Shown: positions 7,439 to 16,449, counted from the first letter of the stretch. The stretch: DNA of 64,000 bases from Rhizobium sp. Leaf262 (GCF_001422245.1 NZ_LMMM01000017.1:67541-131540); one strand, 5' to 3'. The notes: generated from the sequence alone by a model not told the origin. A program made the numbers and translations.

Positions 7439-8706
7439 GCCGCCAGCTTGCCCTTTTGACGAGCTATGATCTGTTCGGACAGATAGCGACTGTCCTCGTC
7501 GATGCCGAGAAATCGTCCAGATCCCCAGGTGTTCAGCCACCCAAGACCGATGAAGTACAGGCCGGGCACTTCGGTGACGCCGCGATTGAAAAGCGGTTTG
7601 CCGCGGTCGTCGAGACAATCGACCTTCAGCCAGGAATAATCGGGCCGGAATCCGATCGCCCAAATAATCGAGGTGATACCTGCCTCGCGAAGATCCACGC
7701 TGGTTATCTCCCGTTCCGGTCGCCAGACTTTCTCGAAAGGTGGCTCTTTCAGTGCATCTATGTTCTGGGTCGAAATCCATGCGTCGATCTGCTTGCGGAT
7801 ACCCAGATAGCTGCGGTCCGCATCGTCAAGGTTTTTCTCCAGGTCGGGAAGAAAGGCCATGGTCGTGCCGTCGGCTCCAGCGAGCGAACCGTAGAGGTGA
7901 ACCCCCTCCAGCGCATATTTGCGCAGGTCGATTTCCTTGCCACCGTCACGTCCCGACATGTAATGGTTGGTCTGGGTAAGAGCCTTGACCGGATCTGGAT
8001 GTCGATCGATCGTGACCGCGTAGGTGCCGGCATCGTAAAGCCAGTCGGTTGCGTCCCGACCGCGGTATTTGCGGGGACTGCGCGGGGCCGGACCGACAGC
8101 GAGGTGAACGGGCCGACCTTCCAGATGGAAATCATCCATGATCTGCACGCCCGACTGTCCGGTCCCGACGATCAGTGTTCCGCCGTCCGGCAATTGCGCG
8201 GGGCGCCGGTAGTCGCGCGAATGTATCTGCAGAATGGAGGGATCCAGATCGCCAGCGTAGGGGGGCAGGATGGGGTTGTCATAACCGCCCGTTGCGATGA
8301 CCACCTGATCAGCGGTCATGTCGCCGGAGGTGGTCGCGATCAGATACCCGCCACCGTCACCAGGTGAGACCTTTGTTACGTCCACACCCTCGCGCAGCGG
8401 CGGATTGAAGCTTTCGGCAAAACCGTCCAGGTAATCGACGATTTCGTGTTTCAGCATGAAGCCGTCCGGATCCGTGCCTTTGTAGGGCCAGCCAGGCAAC
8501 CGGCACTGCCAGTTTGGCGTGACCAGACAGAAGCTGTCCCAGCGATTGTTGCGCCAACTCTCGAACCGTTGACGGCGCTCAAGAACGACATGCTCGACCC
8601 CTTCCTGCATGAGATACCAACTGACCGAAAGGCCGGCCTGGCCGCCTCCGATGATGAGAACTGGAACGTGTGGTACAGTGCTGTCGGTCATAACGAACCC
8701 TTTCAT
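7435..8706 (-). CDS. nitH: MSMEG_0569-type flavin-dependent oxidoreductase (Nit1C NitH)
   Basis: A 423-residue flavin monooxygenase-like enzyme. The FAD Rossmann motif GGGQAG is at residues 20-25, a second nucleotide motif GTGQSG at 181-186, and an FMO-like IHSRDYRRP linker just before it. ATG at 8706 overlaps the nitG stop (ATGA). A second possible ATG at 8691 has AAAGGG six bases upstream and could be the true start. In Nit1C clusters this is the last core gene (nitH). The substrate is unproven; the family is presumed to oxidise a nitrogenous or nitrile-derived intermediate. It is coupled to the next gene by another ATGA overlap. Confidence 0.88.
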   Translation of the reverse strand: MKGFVMTDSTVPHVPVLIIGGGQAGLSVSWYLMQEGVEHVVLERRQRFESWRNNRWDSFCLVTPNWQCRLPGWPYKGTDPDGFMLKHEIVDYLDGFAESFNPPLREGVDVTKVSPGDGGGYLIATTSGDMTADQVVIATGGYDNPILPPYAGDLDPSILQIHSRDYRRPAQLPDGGTLIVGTGQSGVQIMDDFHLEGRPVHLAVGPAPRSPRKYRGRDATDWLYDAGTYAVTIDRHPDPVKALTQTNHYMSGRDGGKEIDLRKYALEGVHLYGSLAGADGTTMAFLPDLEKNLDDADRSYLGIRKQIDAWISTQNIDALKEPPFEKVWRPEREITSVDLREAGITSIIWAIGFRPDYSWLKVDCLDDRGKPLFNRGVTEVPGLYFIGLGWLNTWGSGRFLGIDEDSRYLSEQIIARQKGKLAA

Positions 8707-8981
8707 GACATCGAGAGGCAGGTGACCTTGGCGTCAGCCGGCTGAGCGGCAGCTGTCGTTTCGATCTTTGCCAGTTGGTCGAGTGCGGATGAGCAGGCGA
8801 AGCCGAATTTCGCCGCGACGCGGTCTGATGCCTCGTTCAGCCCGGTGCGGGCACGTTCGACAAATTCAGTTAGCGGATAGGTGCATCCGGCTTCGAGATG
8901 GTGCGTTATGGCGGTAGAGGGCGAGTAGCAGCTCTCCTCCGTCCCATCAGGCCATCGGATTGTAAATCGTACTTCAGGCAT
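8703..8981 (-). CDS. nitG: MSMEG_0570-type nitrogen-starvation response small protein (NitG)
   Basis: A 92-residue protein beginning MPEVRFTIRWPDGTEESCYSPST, the recognisable opening of the MSMEG_0570 family that always sits in Nit1C clusters. No enzyme motif is visible; two Cys occur at C18 and C33. The middle is a helix (YPLTEFVERARTGLNEASDRVAAKFG), suggesting a small structural or partner protein. It overlaps the end of nitF by 8 bp and the start of nitH by 4 bp. GCAAAGGAGATAGCCC gives a strong ribosome site. The biochemical role is unknown. Confidence 0.85.
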   Translation of the reverse strand: MPEVRFTIRWPDGTEESCYSPSTAITHHLEAGCTYPLTEFVERARTGLNEASDRVAAKFGFACSSALDQLAKIETTAAAQPADAKVTCLSMS

Positions 8982-9945
8982 GGGCTATCTCCTTTGCAAG
9001 CGCGATATAGGGGGCTGCTGCGTAGTCCCAGAACGTTGCCCTGGCGCCACCGCTCGTCAGATCGATCCGGGAGCTGTCCGTTGCGTGACCGATGGCAGCT
9101 GCGCTGATGTCCCGAGCACCAAATACTGAGCAGACCTCGTTTGCACGTTCCCGCCGAACTGAAAGGAGGAAGCCAAAACTCGGAAATGTGCGCAGCCAGC
9201 GGTCGACTGCAACACCCCGCGGAAGCGAAATGTCAGCAAGCTCGATGTCAAACCCGCAGCGGGAGGATTCAGCTAACATAAGCGCGGTGCCGACAATGCC
9301 GCCCTGGCTGATGTCTTTTCCGGCATCCACCAGACCAGCCTCGGCGAGCTCCGGCAGGATCTCGTAGTCGCCACGCAGTCGTTCATGAGGTGCATCAAGG
9401 GCCGCGCACCAGTTGTCGAAGCTCGGCCGGTAATGCCCGCGATGATCGACGGCTGCGATAAGCACATCTCCAGGGGCGGCCGCAAAGCTGGAAATCAGCC
9501 TCTTCGCACGTCCCGTGACGGAAACGGCAAGATTGAGATCTTTGCTGCGGAGGTTGGTATGCCCGCCGACGATCGGCACGCCGTAGGCCGTCGCTGCGTC
9601 GCGAAGGCCGGCAAGCAGGGGCTCGGCGGATACTGTATCCGGAGCCCACACGGTGTCGAGCAGTGCGGTCGGGCGTCCTCCCATCGCTGCGATGTCCGAA
9701 AGGTTCACCATTACACCGCACCAGCCGGCAAACCACGGATCGTCCTGCACGAACTGCGGCATAAAACCTTCGCCCGCCAGCAGATCCCAGGTGCCGTCCA
9801 TGGCTCGGATTGCTGCGGCATCGTCGCCGGGCATTCCTGGTGCTCCAGCAGACAATGAGAGCGCCCGCGTCGTGCCTGCTATGTCAAGTTTGCTGCGAAT
9901 AGACGGGTGAGCTGCGAGTGCTGCCGCCAATGCATGGACATCCAT
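8974..9945 (-). CDS. nitF: AIR-synthase-like (PurM-type) protein of Nit1C cluster (NitF)
   Basis: A 323-residue member of the PurM/ThiL/SelD ATP-binding superfamily. The phosphate-binding PGDDAAAIRAMDG loop is near the N-terminus, followed by VNLSDIAAMGGRP and IVGGHTN. The end reads DKISQGG-like (DAGKDISQGGIVGTALML). In Mycobacterium and cyanobacterial Nit1C homologues this domain is fused to or next to the acetyltransferase; here it is separate. ATG at 9945 follows GGAGGTCGTG; a GTG three bases earlier is possible. The stop of nitE overlaps this start (TGATG). It presumably phosphorylates or ATP-activates a small amide or amidine-type intermediate; the substrate is unknown. Confidence 0.87.
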   Translation of the reverse strand: MDVHALAAALAAHPSIRSKLDIAGTTRALSLSAGAPGMPGDDAAAIRAMDGTWDLLAGEGFMPQFVQDDPWFAGWCGVMVNLSDIAAMGGRPTALLDTVWAPDTVSAEPLLAGLRDAATAYGVPIVGGHTNLRSKDLNLAVSVTGRAKRLISSFAAAPGDVLIAAVDHRGHYRPSFDNWCAALDAPHERLRGDYEILPELAEAGLVDAGKDISQGGIVGTALMLAESSRCGFDIELADISLPRGVAVDRWLRTFPSFGFLLSVRRERANEVCSVFGARDISAAAIGHATDSSRIDLTSGGARATFWDYAAAPYIALAKEIAHA

Positions 9946-10484
9946 CACGACCTCCGTGCTCTAGTCGACCAGCCGGTGGCCGGGTCGCATGTCGGGGGAT
10001 AATGGTCGAGTGAAGCCAGCATGTGCATGTGCCGCACGCCATGCAGGTCGATCTCTCCTTGCGGCTCCCAATGCAGCCGGCGAAAAAGAGGTACGTTCTG
10101 AAGCTGGACATGGGCGTGAAATTCTAGGCATCCGACGCCGTTGGCGGTGCTCACCGCAAGCCTGATCAGCTCCGCACCCAGCCGACCAACTCTACGGTAT
10201 GCAGGGGCGACCGCGAGCCGCGATCCCCACCAGATGCCGGGCGCGGGTTTGTGGATGCGGACCGTTCCCACGACCTCCGCAGGCTCGGCCGCCAACGTGG
10301 CGATTGCCGCAAGGGGGATGGCACGAGCGTCGATTTCGTCGTGGTCACTGCCGACGAAGATGCGCTGTTCCTCTACAAACACCTGGTGTCGGAGACGAGA
10401 TACCCCTTGAAGTTCCCAGGTTTCAGTTGCTGCCCGGATGATGAATTCAGGGCAGATGAAGGTGGAGTGATCCATGAGGCTCAT
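9945..10484 (-). CDS. nitE: GNAT acetyltransferase of Nit1C cluster (NitE)
   Basis: A 179-residue GNAT-fold protein. LRHQVFVEEQRIF forms the first helices, EVVGTVRIHKP the central strand, and SRLAVAPAYRRVGRLGAELIRLAV carries the acetyl-CoA P-loop (RRVGRLG). The start at 10484 overlaps the nitD stop as ATGA. An upstream extension in the same frame inside nitD is rejected. It corresponds to the N-terminal half of the MSMEG_0567/Sll0786 nitrogen-starvation acetyltransferases. Its acceptor is unknown, but the fixed neighbourhood implies it N-acylates a nitrilase-pathway intermediate. Confidence 0.87.
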   Translation of the reverse strand: MSLMDHSTFICPEFIIRAATETWELQGVSRLRHQVFVEEQRIFVGSDHDEIDARAIPLAAIATLAAEPAEVVGTVRIHKPAPGIWWGSRLAVAPAYRRVGRLGAELIRLAVSTANGVGCLEFHAHVQLQNVPLFRRLHWEPQGEIDLHGVRHMHMLASLDHYPPTCDPATGWSTRARRS

Positions 10485-11599
10485 GCCGGGATCCTCAGTT
10501 TCTCGTAAGTTGAGAGCGCCGAGCACGCACCGCATTTTCCGCAACCGGCCTTGATATCCGAGGCCTTAAGTCCGCCGTCGATGATGATCTGCGACAGGGG
10601 AGCCAGGATGGAGGCCATGAAATCGGATTTCGGTGCGGGGTGACTTTCTAGCGGTGTGCCTGAGATAGGCACGAACGGGACGACAAATGGGTAGACGCCC
10701 ATTGCGACCAATCGCGTGGACATATCCAGGATGGCTTCACGCGTATCGCCAAGACCCGCCAGGATGTAGGTCGAGACCTGACCCCGCCCAAACACTTTGA
10801 CTGCGGCCTCAAAGCTGGAAAGGTATTTTTCAAGCGGAACGCTTGCCTTGCCCGGCATGATCCGGTCGCGGACTTCAGGTGTCACCGCTTCAAGGTGCAT
10901 CCCCAATGCGTCTGCACCGGCGTTCTTCATTCGCTCATGCCAGATATCGTCTTCCGGAGGCTCGCATTGCACCTGAATCGGCAGGTCGACGACGGCCTTA
11001 ACCGCGCGCGCACTCTCTGCCAAAACGGCAGCACCGCGGTCCTTGCCCGCAGGTGTGCCGGTGGTCATGACCATATGCTTGACGCCGTCGAGTTCGACGG
11101 CAGCCTTTGCGACTTCTGCCAGTTGCGCGGGAGTTTTGTGCGCGACAGTCCGGCCGGCGGCAAGGCTTTGGCCGATCGAACAGAACTGACAGGTCTTCTT
11201 GCGGCTTTCGTAACGAATGCAGGTCTGCAGGATGGTCGTGGCGAGCACGTCACGGGAGTGAAGAACCGCGATCTTGTTATAGGGGATGCCATCTGCCGTG
11301 GTCAGATCGTAGAATCGCGGACGATTGGGGAATCGAATTCGCGCGACCTCGGATCCTTCCTTGGTGATGCGCGCACGCCCGTCGGCATCGGGCGCTTCCA
11401 CCAGATAGGGGCTGTCGAATGCAGGTGCGGTATGGACCGGCACCATCACGGTCGTGTCGCCGAAATTGACTGCCTTATGGTCCGACGGGCCTGCGCCACC
11501 GCGCCTGCTCTCGTGGCCGGCACGCGGATCGACGAGACGCATTCCTCGTGTCTGGAGGTCGTTGATGAGTTCCGGATTTATCGATGGTAGGTCACGCAT
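10481..11599 (-). CDS. nitD: MSMEG_0568-type radical SAM protein (NitD)
   Basis: A 372-residue radical SAM protein. The presumed cluster-binding cysteines are C127, C137 and C140 ([14 protein letters not shown]), spaced CX9CX2C rather than the textbook CX3CX2C. A further cysteine group, [11 protein letters not shown], lies near the C-terminus and could hold an auxiliary cluster. [11 protein letters not shown] and the [20 protein letters not shown] stretch fit the TIM-barrel core. The start ATG at 11599 lies 6 bases after GGAGG and overlaps the nitC stop by 8 bp; the alternative at 11614 lacks a site. The conserved place directly after the nitrilase suggests radical modification of its substrate or product; the reaction is not settled. 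Confidence 0.9.
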   Translation of the reverse strand: MRDLPSINPELINDLQTRGMRLVDPRAGHESRRGGAGPSDHKAVNFGDTTVMVPVHTAPAFDSPYLVEAPDADGRARITKEGSEVARIRFPNRPRFYDLTTADGIPYNKIAVLHSRDVLATTILQTCIRYESRKKTCQFCSIGQSLAAGRTVAHKTPAQLAEVAKAAVELDGVKHMVMTTGTPAGKDRGAAVLAESARAVKAVVDLPIQVQCEPPEDDIWHERMKNAGADALGMHLEAVTPEVRDRIMPGKASVPLEKYLSSFEAAVKVFGRGQVSTYILAGLGDTREAILDMSTRLVAMGVYPFVVPFVPISGTPLESHPAPKSDFMASILAPLSQIIIDGGLKASDIKAGCGKCGACSALSTYEKLRIPA

Positions 11600-12581
11600 C
11601 CTGAGCCTCCTCAAATGGCTTGTCTTGCTCTGCGTCGGAAAAATCGCCTAAAAGGCCCATCCGCTCGAGTGCGCGTGCGGGCCTTGTGTCATGGACAAGA
11701 TGCAGCAACTCGGGCCGTGCATAGTGTCCGACCGAATCCATCATCCGCTTGCGCTTGGTAATGAGCCTCGTGTCCAGATCGCCGATGAGGATACCTTCGC
11801 CCGATGTCAGGGGCGGCACGACATGGCGGCCTTCAGGCGTAATGATGCAGGTCATGCAGCCATCGCGCAGCCCCTTTTGCAAGGCGGGATCCGGGTGAAT
11901 GGAGGCGATCTGCTCCTCGCTCAGCCAGCCGGTGGCGTTGACCACGAAACAGCCGGATTCCAGCGCGTGGTGGCGCATCGTGACTTCGATTTGCTCGCCA
12001 AATATAGGGCCGACCAGCGAGCCTGGAAAATGAGAGGCGTGAATTTCCTCATGCTGCGCCATCAACGTATAGCGGGCCAGAGGATTGTAGTGCTCCCAGC
12101 ACGCCAGAGCGCCCACGCGACCGACGGCAGTGTCGACAACCTTCAGACCGGCGCCATCGCCTTGGCCCCAGATCATCCGTTCGTGATAGGTCGGCGTGAT
12201 CTTGCGGCGCTTGAGTTTCAGGCTGCCATCCGCGTCGAAGATCAGTTGGGTGTTGTAGAGGGATCCGTGGTCGCGTTCATTCACACCAAGGACGATGACT
12301 GCATTGCGCTTGCGCGCGGCGTCAGCGACAGCTCGTGTTTCCGCGGATGGTACCGTGACGGCTTCCTCATAGAGCCGTAGGTGCTCGGGGCCCTGCTGAA
12401 CGGGCGGCAGAACGAAGCTGAAATAGGGATACCAGGGTACGAATGTCTCAGGGAATACGATCAGCTCAGCGCCTTTGTCTGCGGCTTCGGCGATAGCATT
12501 CAGGACGCGCTCGACAGTGCCGGCGCGTGAGGTTAGGTCGGGAGCGATCTGGACGGCGGCCGCACGGACGATTTTGGACAT
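11592..12581 (-). CDS. nitC: Nit1C nitrilase (carbon-nitrogen hydrolase)
   Basis: A 329-residue nitrilase with the full catalytic triad visible: Glu45 in [12 protein letters not shown], Lys127 in [12 protein letters not shown], and Cys161 in [15 protein letters not shown]. The CWEHYNPL context is that of true aliphatic nitrilases of the Nit6803/Nit1C type, which hydrolyse nitriles to the acid and ammonia. AAGGAGGCAGTC gives a strong ribosome site for ATG at 12581. It is separated from nitB by a 66-bp gap holding a GC-rich hairpin and overlaps nitD. In Pseudomonas, Nit1C genes are needed for growth on cyanide, and cyanide-derived 2-aminonitriles are plausible substrates. The natural substrate here is inference. 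Confidence 0.94.
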   Translation of the reverse strand: MSKIVRAAAVQIAPDLTSRAGTVERVLNAIAEAADKGAELIVFPETFVPWYPYFSFVLPPVQQGPEHLRLYEEAVTVPSAETRAVADAARKRNAVIVLGVNERDHGSLYNTQLIFDADGSLKLKRRKITPTYHERMIWGQGDGAGLKVVDTAVGRVGALACWEHYNPLARYTLMAQHEEIHASHFPGSLVGPIFGEQIEVTMRHHALESGCFVVNATGWLSEEQIASIHPDPALQKGLRDGCMTCIITPEGRHVVPPLTSGEGILIGDLDTRLITKRKRMMDSVGHYARPELLHLVHDTRPARALERMGLLGDFSDAEQDKPFEEAQDA

Positions 12582-12612
12582 GACTGCCTCCTTGGTAGTA
12601 CCAGGTAAAGGA

Positions 12613-12639
12613 GGCGCCCCTTCGGGTCCGAGGGGCGCC
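12613..12639 (-). promoter_or_regulatory. Intercistronic hairpin between nitB and nitC
   Basis: GGCGCCCC (12613-12620) pairs perfectly with GGGGCGCC (12632-12639), and the loop itself can pair TCG with CGA. There is no U-tract on the minus strand. Lying 9 bp after the nitB stop and 32 bp before nitC, it could stabilise the nitB message or partly terminate transcription, raising NitB over the other products. Confidence 0.6.
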
Positions 12640-12647
12640 GCGGACGA

Positions 12648-13130
12648 TCAGACGGTCCAGGTGTCGATAATCAGGGCGTTGGCCTTTTTGTGCAGAAGCA
12701 CGCAATCCAGGACGTCTTGGGGCAGGATCGGGATGATGCCGGGGATCAGAGCCGGTTCGCCGTGCCCATAGAGGGCCTGCAATGCGAAGCGACATGCGTA
12801 GACCTTTCCGCCTTCCTTCATGAAACGCTCGAGGTTCTTGTTGAAGTTCAGGTGACCGGGAAAGGCTTCATCTCCGAGCTTGGGGAAGCCGCGTTGGAGC
12901 CCCAGTGTCACGCCCGGACCGTAAAGAAGGATCGAAGTCTCATAGCCTTTCCGCTGCAGGCGAATGGCATTGAGAATGTTCACAAGCCCGATGGAGCCTT
13001 CGAACGCCACCGTGTGGAAGGTTACGAGCGCCTTCTCACCGGGATCGGCCTTAACATCCTCGAAAACCTTGGACTCGTAGTCGACAAAGAAGTCACCATC
13101 CTTGTGCGGCGGCTGCGTTACTTCAGGCAT
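12648..13130 (-). CDS. nitB: MSMEG_0572/Sll0783-type nitrogen-starvation response protein (NitB)
   Basis: A 160-residue protein beginning [20 protein letters not shown]. The fold is DsrE/TusD-like ([41 protein letters not shown]), with a Cys at [13 protein letters not shown] in the position where DsrE-like proteins carry their reactive residue. It is the first gene of the Nit1C operon; AAGGAGATGTAGAC precedes ATG. Sll0783 of Synechocystis is known for strong induction in nitrogen starvation. The molecular role is unknown; the fold allows a carrier or persulfide-type role. The 262-bp region upstream, shared with the MocR gene, holds repeated TTGTAT/ATACAA elements. Confidence 0.9.
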   Translation of the reverse strand: MPEVTQPPHKDGDFFVDYESKVFEDVKADPGEKALVTFHTVAFEGSIGLVNILNAIRLQRKGYETSILLYGPGVTLGLQRGFPKLGDEAFPGHLNFNKNLERFMKEGGKVYACRFALQALYGHGEPALIPGIIPILPQDVLDCVLLHKKANALIIDTWTV

Positions 13131-13180
13131 GTCTACATCTCCTTATGGGGCGGGTTGATGCAGAAACGATACGAACGAAA

Positions 13181-13360
13181 TTGTATGAATCAATAGGCAG
13201 TTCATTATGCATACAATAATTTCTCGATGAAACGCAATTCTGCATACTGAACATACGATGTGCTCAAATAACAGCTAGAAAATCAGCGTTTTTGCTCAAA
13301 ATATGATCAAGGATTCCTCGTCAGATCAACACTTGAATTTGCTTTGTATTATCCATACAA
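13181..13360. promoter_or_regulatory. TTGTAT/ATACAA repeats, probable MocR operator region
   Basis: TTGTAT (13181-13186) and ATACAA (13211-13216) form one inverted pair. A second, tighter pair is TTGTAT (13344-13349) and ATACAA (13355-13360) with 5 bp between. GCATAC and ACATAC (13242-13256) add partial copies. The pairs sit close to nitB and close to the MocR start respectively, as expected for control of both directions. Confidence 0.65.
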
Positions 13361-13392
13361 TATGAAACAATCAATGTTTGAGGTATGATAAA

Positions 13393-14763
13393 ATGTTGAA
13401 GTGGCTCCCTGAACTTCGTGCTGACGGAAAGCCTCGTTATCTTCAGATCGCTGACGCGATCGAACTGGCGATAAAACGAGGCGATATCGCCGCTGGTGAT
13501 CGATTGCCGCCACAACGCAGGCTCGCCGAGCGTCTCAAGATTGACTTTACGACCGTCAGCCGCGCCTACACCGAGGCGCATTCCAGACGTCTCGTCGAGA
13601 GCCACGTCGGAAGAGGTACCTTTGCACTCGGACGCCCGAAAGAGGAGCATCGTATCGATCCACGCCGCGCCGGGGACGAAGATCTTTCGATGAACATGCC
13701 TCCCGAGCCGCAGGACCCGGATCTCGTGGCGAGAATGCAGGAAGGGCTGCAGACTGTTTCAGCAAACCTTATTTCCCTTCTCCGCTACCAGTCGACGACC
13801 GGCGGAGAGCAGGATAAGGCCGCCGCATCGTCATGGCTGTCGAAGAGGGGGATGGTGCCAAGTCTCGAGCGGATCGCGATCACCCCGGGAGCGCACGCGA
13901 CGATGACAGCGCTTCTTTCGACGATGACCAGACCGGGCGATGTCATCCTGTGCGAGGCGGTGACGTATCCCGGTTTGCGGGCGATCGCAGCCCGCATGGG
14001 ATTGCAACTCGTCGGAATTGCGATGGACGCTTCCGGCGTTCTGCCCGATGCGCTTGACGCGGCTATCCATTTACATCAACCGAAAGCGTTGTATCTCAAT
14101 CCTACGGTCCATAATCCAACGACGCTGACCATCCCGCTCGAACGGCGCATGGAGATCGCCGAGGTTATCCTTCGGCATAGACTGCCCTTGATAGAGGATG
14201 ATGCATACGGCTTCATTCCCGCTGCGGCGCCCGTACCTTTTGCTACGCTTGCTCCCGACCTCACCTGGCATATCGGCGGCCTCGCGAAATGCCTCGGCGC
14301 AGGTCTGCGCCTCGCTTATACAGTTTCCCCCAACGCCAGAGCTGCCTATTCTCTCGCCCAGGCATTACGAGCCAGCGCCGTCATGCCGTCACCAATTTGC
14401 ATGGCGCTGGCGACACGGTGGATCGAGGATGGGACAGCCGACGCGATCCGGCGGTTTGTCCGTGCGGAAAGCGCTGTTCGTCACAAGATCGCCATCGATA
14501 CTCTTTTGGGGCTGGACATCGAAGGTGAGCCGGAGGCCTTCAACATTTGGCTGAAGCTGCCAAAGGGGGCGAGCAGGGCGGAACTGATGGGGCGCATGGC
14601 AGGGCGCCATATTGGCTTGATGCCTTCAGATGCCTTCACCGTTCTGGGGAAGCCCGATGAGCATGTTAGGGTATGCCTTGGCGGCGTAATTCAGCGTGAA
14701 CAGTTGCAAGCCGGGCTGCATTTCATGGCCCAATCACTTTCTGACGCTGGTTGGATGGGCTGA
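13393..14763 (+). CDS. MocR-type regulator (GntR helix-turn-helix plus aminotransferase domain)
   Basis: A 456-residue protein. The N-terminal GntR winged helix (about 1-80) reads YLQIADAIELAIKRGDIAAGDRLPPQRRLAERL...TTVSRAYTEA. It is followed by a class I aminotransferase-like domain with the PLP-binding Lys in HIGGLAKCLGAGLRLAY and the Asp-containing LIEDDAYGFIP. MocR proteins sense PLP adducts of amino compounds and often control the adjacent divergent operon. Here that is Nit1C, replacing the regulator reported in Pseudomonas clusters. ATG at 13393 has GAGG nine bases upstream; a TTG five codons earlier is possible. TTGTAT/ATACAA elements flank its promoter. Confidence 0.92.
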   Translation: MLKWLPELRADGKPRYLQIADAIELAIKRGDIAAGDRLPPQRRLAERLKIDFTTVSRAYTEAHSRRLVESHVGRGTFALGRPKEEHRIDPRRAGDEDLSMNMPPEPQDPDLVARMQEGLQTVSANLISLLRYQSTTGGEQDKAAASSWLSKRGMVPSLERIAITPGAHATMTALLSTMTRPGDVILCEAVTYPGLRAIAARMGLQLVGIAMDASGVLPDALDAAIHLHQPKALYLNPTVHNPTTLTIPLERRMEIAEVILRHRLPLIEDDAYGFIPAAAPVPFATLAPDLTWHIGGLAKCLGAGLRLAYTVSPNARAAYSLAQALRASAVMPSPICMALATRWIEDGTADAIRRFVRAESAVRHKIAIDTLLGLDIEGEPEAFNIWLKLPKGASRAELMGRMAGRHIGLMPSDAFTVLGKPDEHVRVCLGGVIQREQLQAGLHFMAQSLSDAGWMG

Positions 14764-14929
14764 TCACATGCTCATAAACATGCCTTCCATTGCTACTCCC
14801 GCTCGCAATCCGCGACGCAAAGAGCGGCGTCGTTATCAAACCGTGCCATCTCCTAGCAAAAGATTTTTCTCAGTGATAATGCTCCATTCCGCGTTTTTCG
14901 CTGCACGAACTGGAGCGAGCCCTATTCAT

Positions 14930-16303
14930 TTACGCGGCCTTCCCCGGCACTTTCAGAAGAAGCAGGTTCAATCCTTCGGAGATCAACGGGTGCGCAATGA
15001 TCGAATCGCGAATTGCAGTGTAAGGAAGCTCTGCAATCATCGCCATTTGCACTGCCGTTACCACTTCTCCCGCGTTTGTACCGACCATCGTAAACCCGAG
15101 GATCTGGTCAGAATGAACGTCGATCAGAGCCTTCATAAAACCGCGCATAGCGCCATTCGTTCGTGCGCGTGGCACTGCGGCCATTGGGAGCTTCGCCACG
15201 CGGACTGCTATGCCGCGCTCGCTTGCCTCTTTTTCATTCAGGCCAATGCGTCCTAATTCCGGTTCGATGAACATGGCATAAGGAATGACGCGATCACGCG
15301 TCGTTCGGTTGCCGCCTGATAACTGAGACTTCAAAACCCGGTAGTCATCGTAAGACGCATGTGTAAACATCGGTGTCCCCGCCACTTCGCCAATCGCCCA
15401 GGTATTGGGAGCCGAGGTTGCTAGCCGCTCATCGACTTCGATGATACCGCGTCCGTCGACATTTACGCCCGCCAGATCCAGTCTGAGGTCCGAGGTGACA
15501 GGTGTCCTCCCTGCCGCGACGAGAATGTGGGTCCCGGTGACGTGGGCACCGTCGCTGAGCGACACGGTCACGCGATCACCCGAACGCCCCTGAACTTCAA
15601 TCGCCTTGACGCCCGTCTTGATCGTGATGCCATCCTCTCGAAAGGCTGTTTCGATTGCTTCGGAGACATCTACGTCTTCACGATTGGCAACGTGGGCCGT
15701 CTCCTGAAGAACGGTCACTCTGCTGCCGAGACGGTGAAACGCCTGAGCCATCTCAAGGCCTATGTAGCCACCTCCGATCACGATCAGTTCTTCGGGCGCT
15801 TCTGTCGTCTCGAGGGCCTCGACATGGGTCAAGGGTTCAATGGCGCGAAGCCCTGGAATATCCGGAATGGACGCTTTGGTCCCTGTATTGATGAAGACAT
15901 GCGTGCCCTCGACAGTCCGCGTCCCGCCGTCATTCAGCTCCACTGTGATTGTTCTCGGAGCGACAAAGTGGCCTGTCCCAAGAATGAGGTGGAAACCGGA
16001 GGCGACAAAACCCTTCATGTTGATATTGACCATTTCGGACACAACGGTGCGAACGCGATCGTGCGCCGCGCGCATATCAGGTTTGAATGAAGTCGGTGCG
16101 GCCGACTTCGCAGCGTGGGCAGTGCGCGCACTCTGGATCAAAGTCTTGCTAGGAATACAGGCGACATTAATGCAGGATCCGCCAATCATTCCTTTTTCGA
16201 TGAGCGCGACACTCTTGCCTGCTGTCGCAAGCTCCATCGCAAGAGTCTTCCCACCCTTTCCGCCACCGAGGAAAACGTATTCAAAATGTTCGATCTCAGA
16301 CAT
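14930..16303 (-). CDS. Dihydrolipoamide-dehydrogenase-like FAD disulfide oxidoreductase
   Basis: A 457-residue pyridine nucleotide-disulfide oxidoreductase. FAD motif GGGKGG lies at residues 13-18, the redox-active pair C44/C49 in GGSCINVACIPSK, the NAD(P) motif VIGGGYIGLEMAQ in the middle, and the C-terminal His-Glu pair in AHPLISEGLN. The N-terminal part YVFLGGGKGGKTLAMELA is closer to the mercuric-reductase/soluble-oxidoreductase branch than to a complex-bound E3, and no 2-oxoacid dehydrogenase genes are nearby. AAAGGATC precedes ATG at 16303; an in-frame extension to 16387 is rejected. It is the last gene of a minus-strand train of stress-type genes. Its electron acceptor is unknown. Confidence 0.88.
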   Translation of the reverse strand: MSEIEHFEYVFLGGGKGGKTLAMELATAGKSVALIEKGMIGGSCINVACIPSKTLIQSARTAHAAKSAAPTSFKPDMRAAHDRVRTVVSEMVNINMKGFVASGFHLILGTGHFVAPRTITVELNDGGTRTVEGTHVFINTGTKASIPDIPGLRAIEPLTHVEALETTEAPEELIVIGGGYIGLEMAQAFHRLGSRVTVLQETAHVANREDVDVSEAIETAFREDGITIKTGVKAIEVQGRSGDRVTVSLSDGAHVTGTHILVAAGRTPVTSDLRLDLAGVNVDGRGIIEVDERLATSAPNTWAIGEVAGTPMFTHASYDDYRVLKSQLSGGNRTTRDRVIPYAMFIEPELGRIGLNEKEASERGIAVRVAKLPMAAVPRARTNGAMRGFMKALIDVHSDQILGFTMVGTNAGEVVTAVQMAMIAELPYTAIRDSIIAHPLISEGLNLLLLKVPGKAA

Positions 16304-16449
16304 TTCTTGATCCTTTCTAACGTTGATGCAAGTGATGTGGCCGCGTGGTGCGGCCCCGATCTGTAGGCAGTATTTTTGACCTGACATGCCGGGGCGTTAG
16401 GCCGTCTGAGCTTTTCCAGATGTCGGCCGCGTGGAAGGTGATAGTATTG

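Noticed and set aside
7439-7780. Upstream extension of the LnmK-like gene
   Set aside because: It runs inside nitH in another frame and is rich in Arg and Ser like a shadow frame; the ATGA overlap start is far better.
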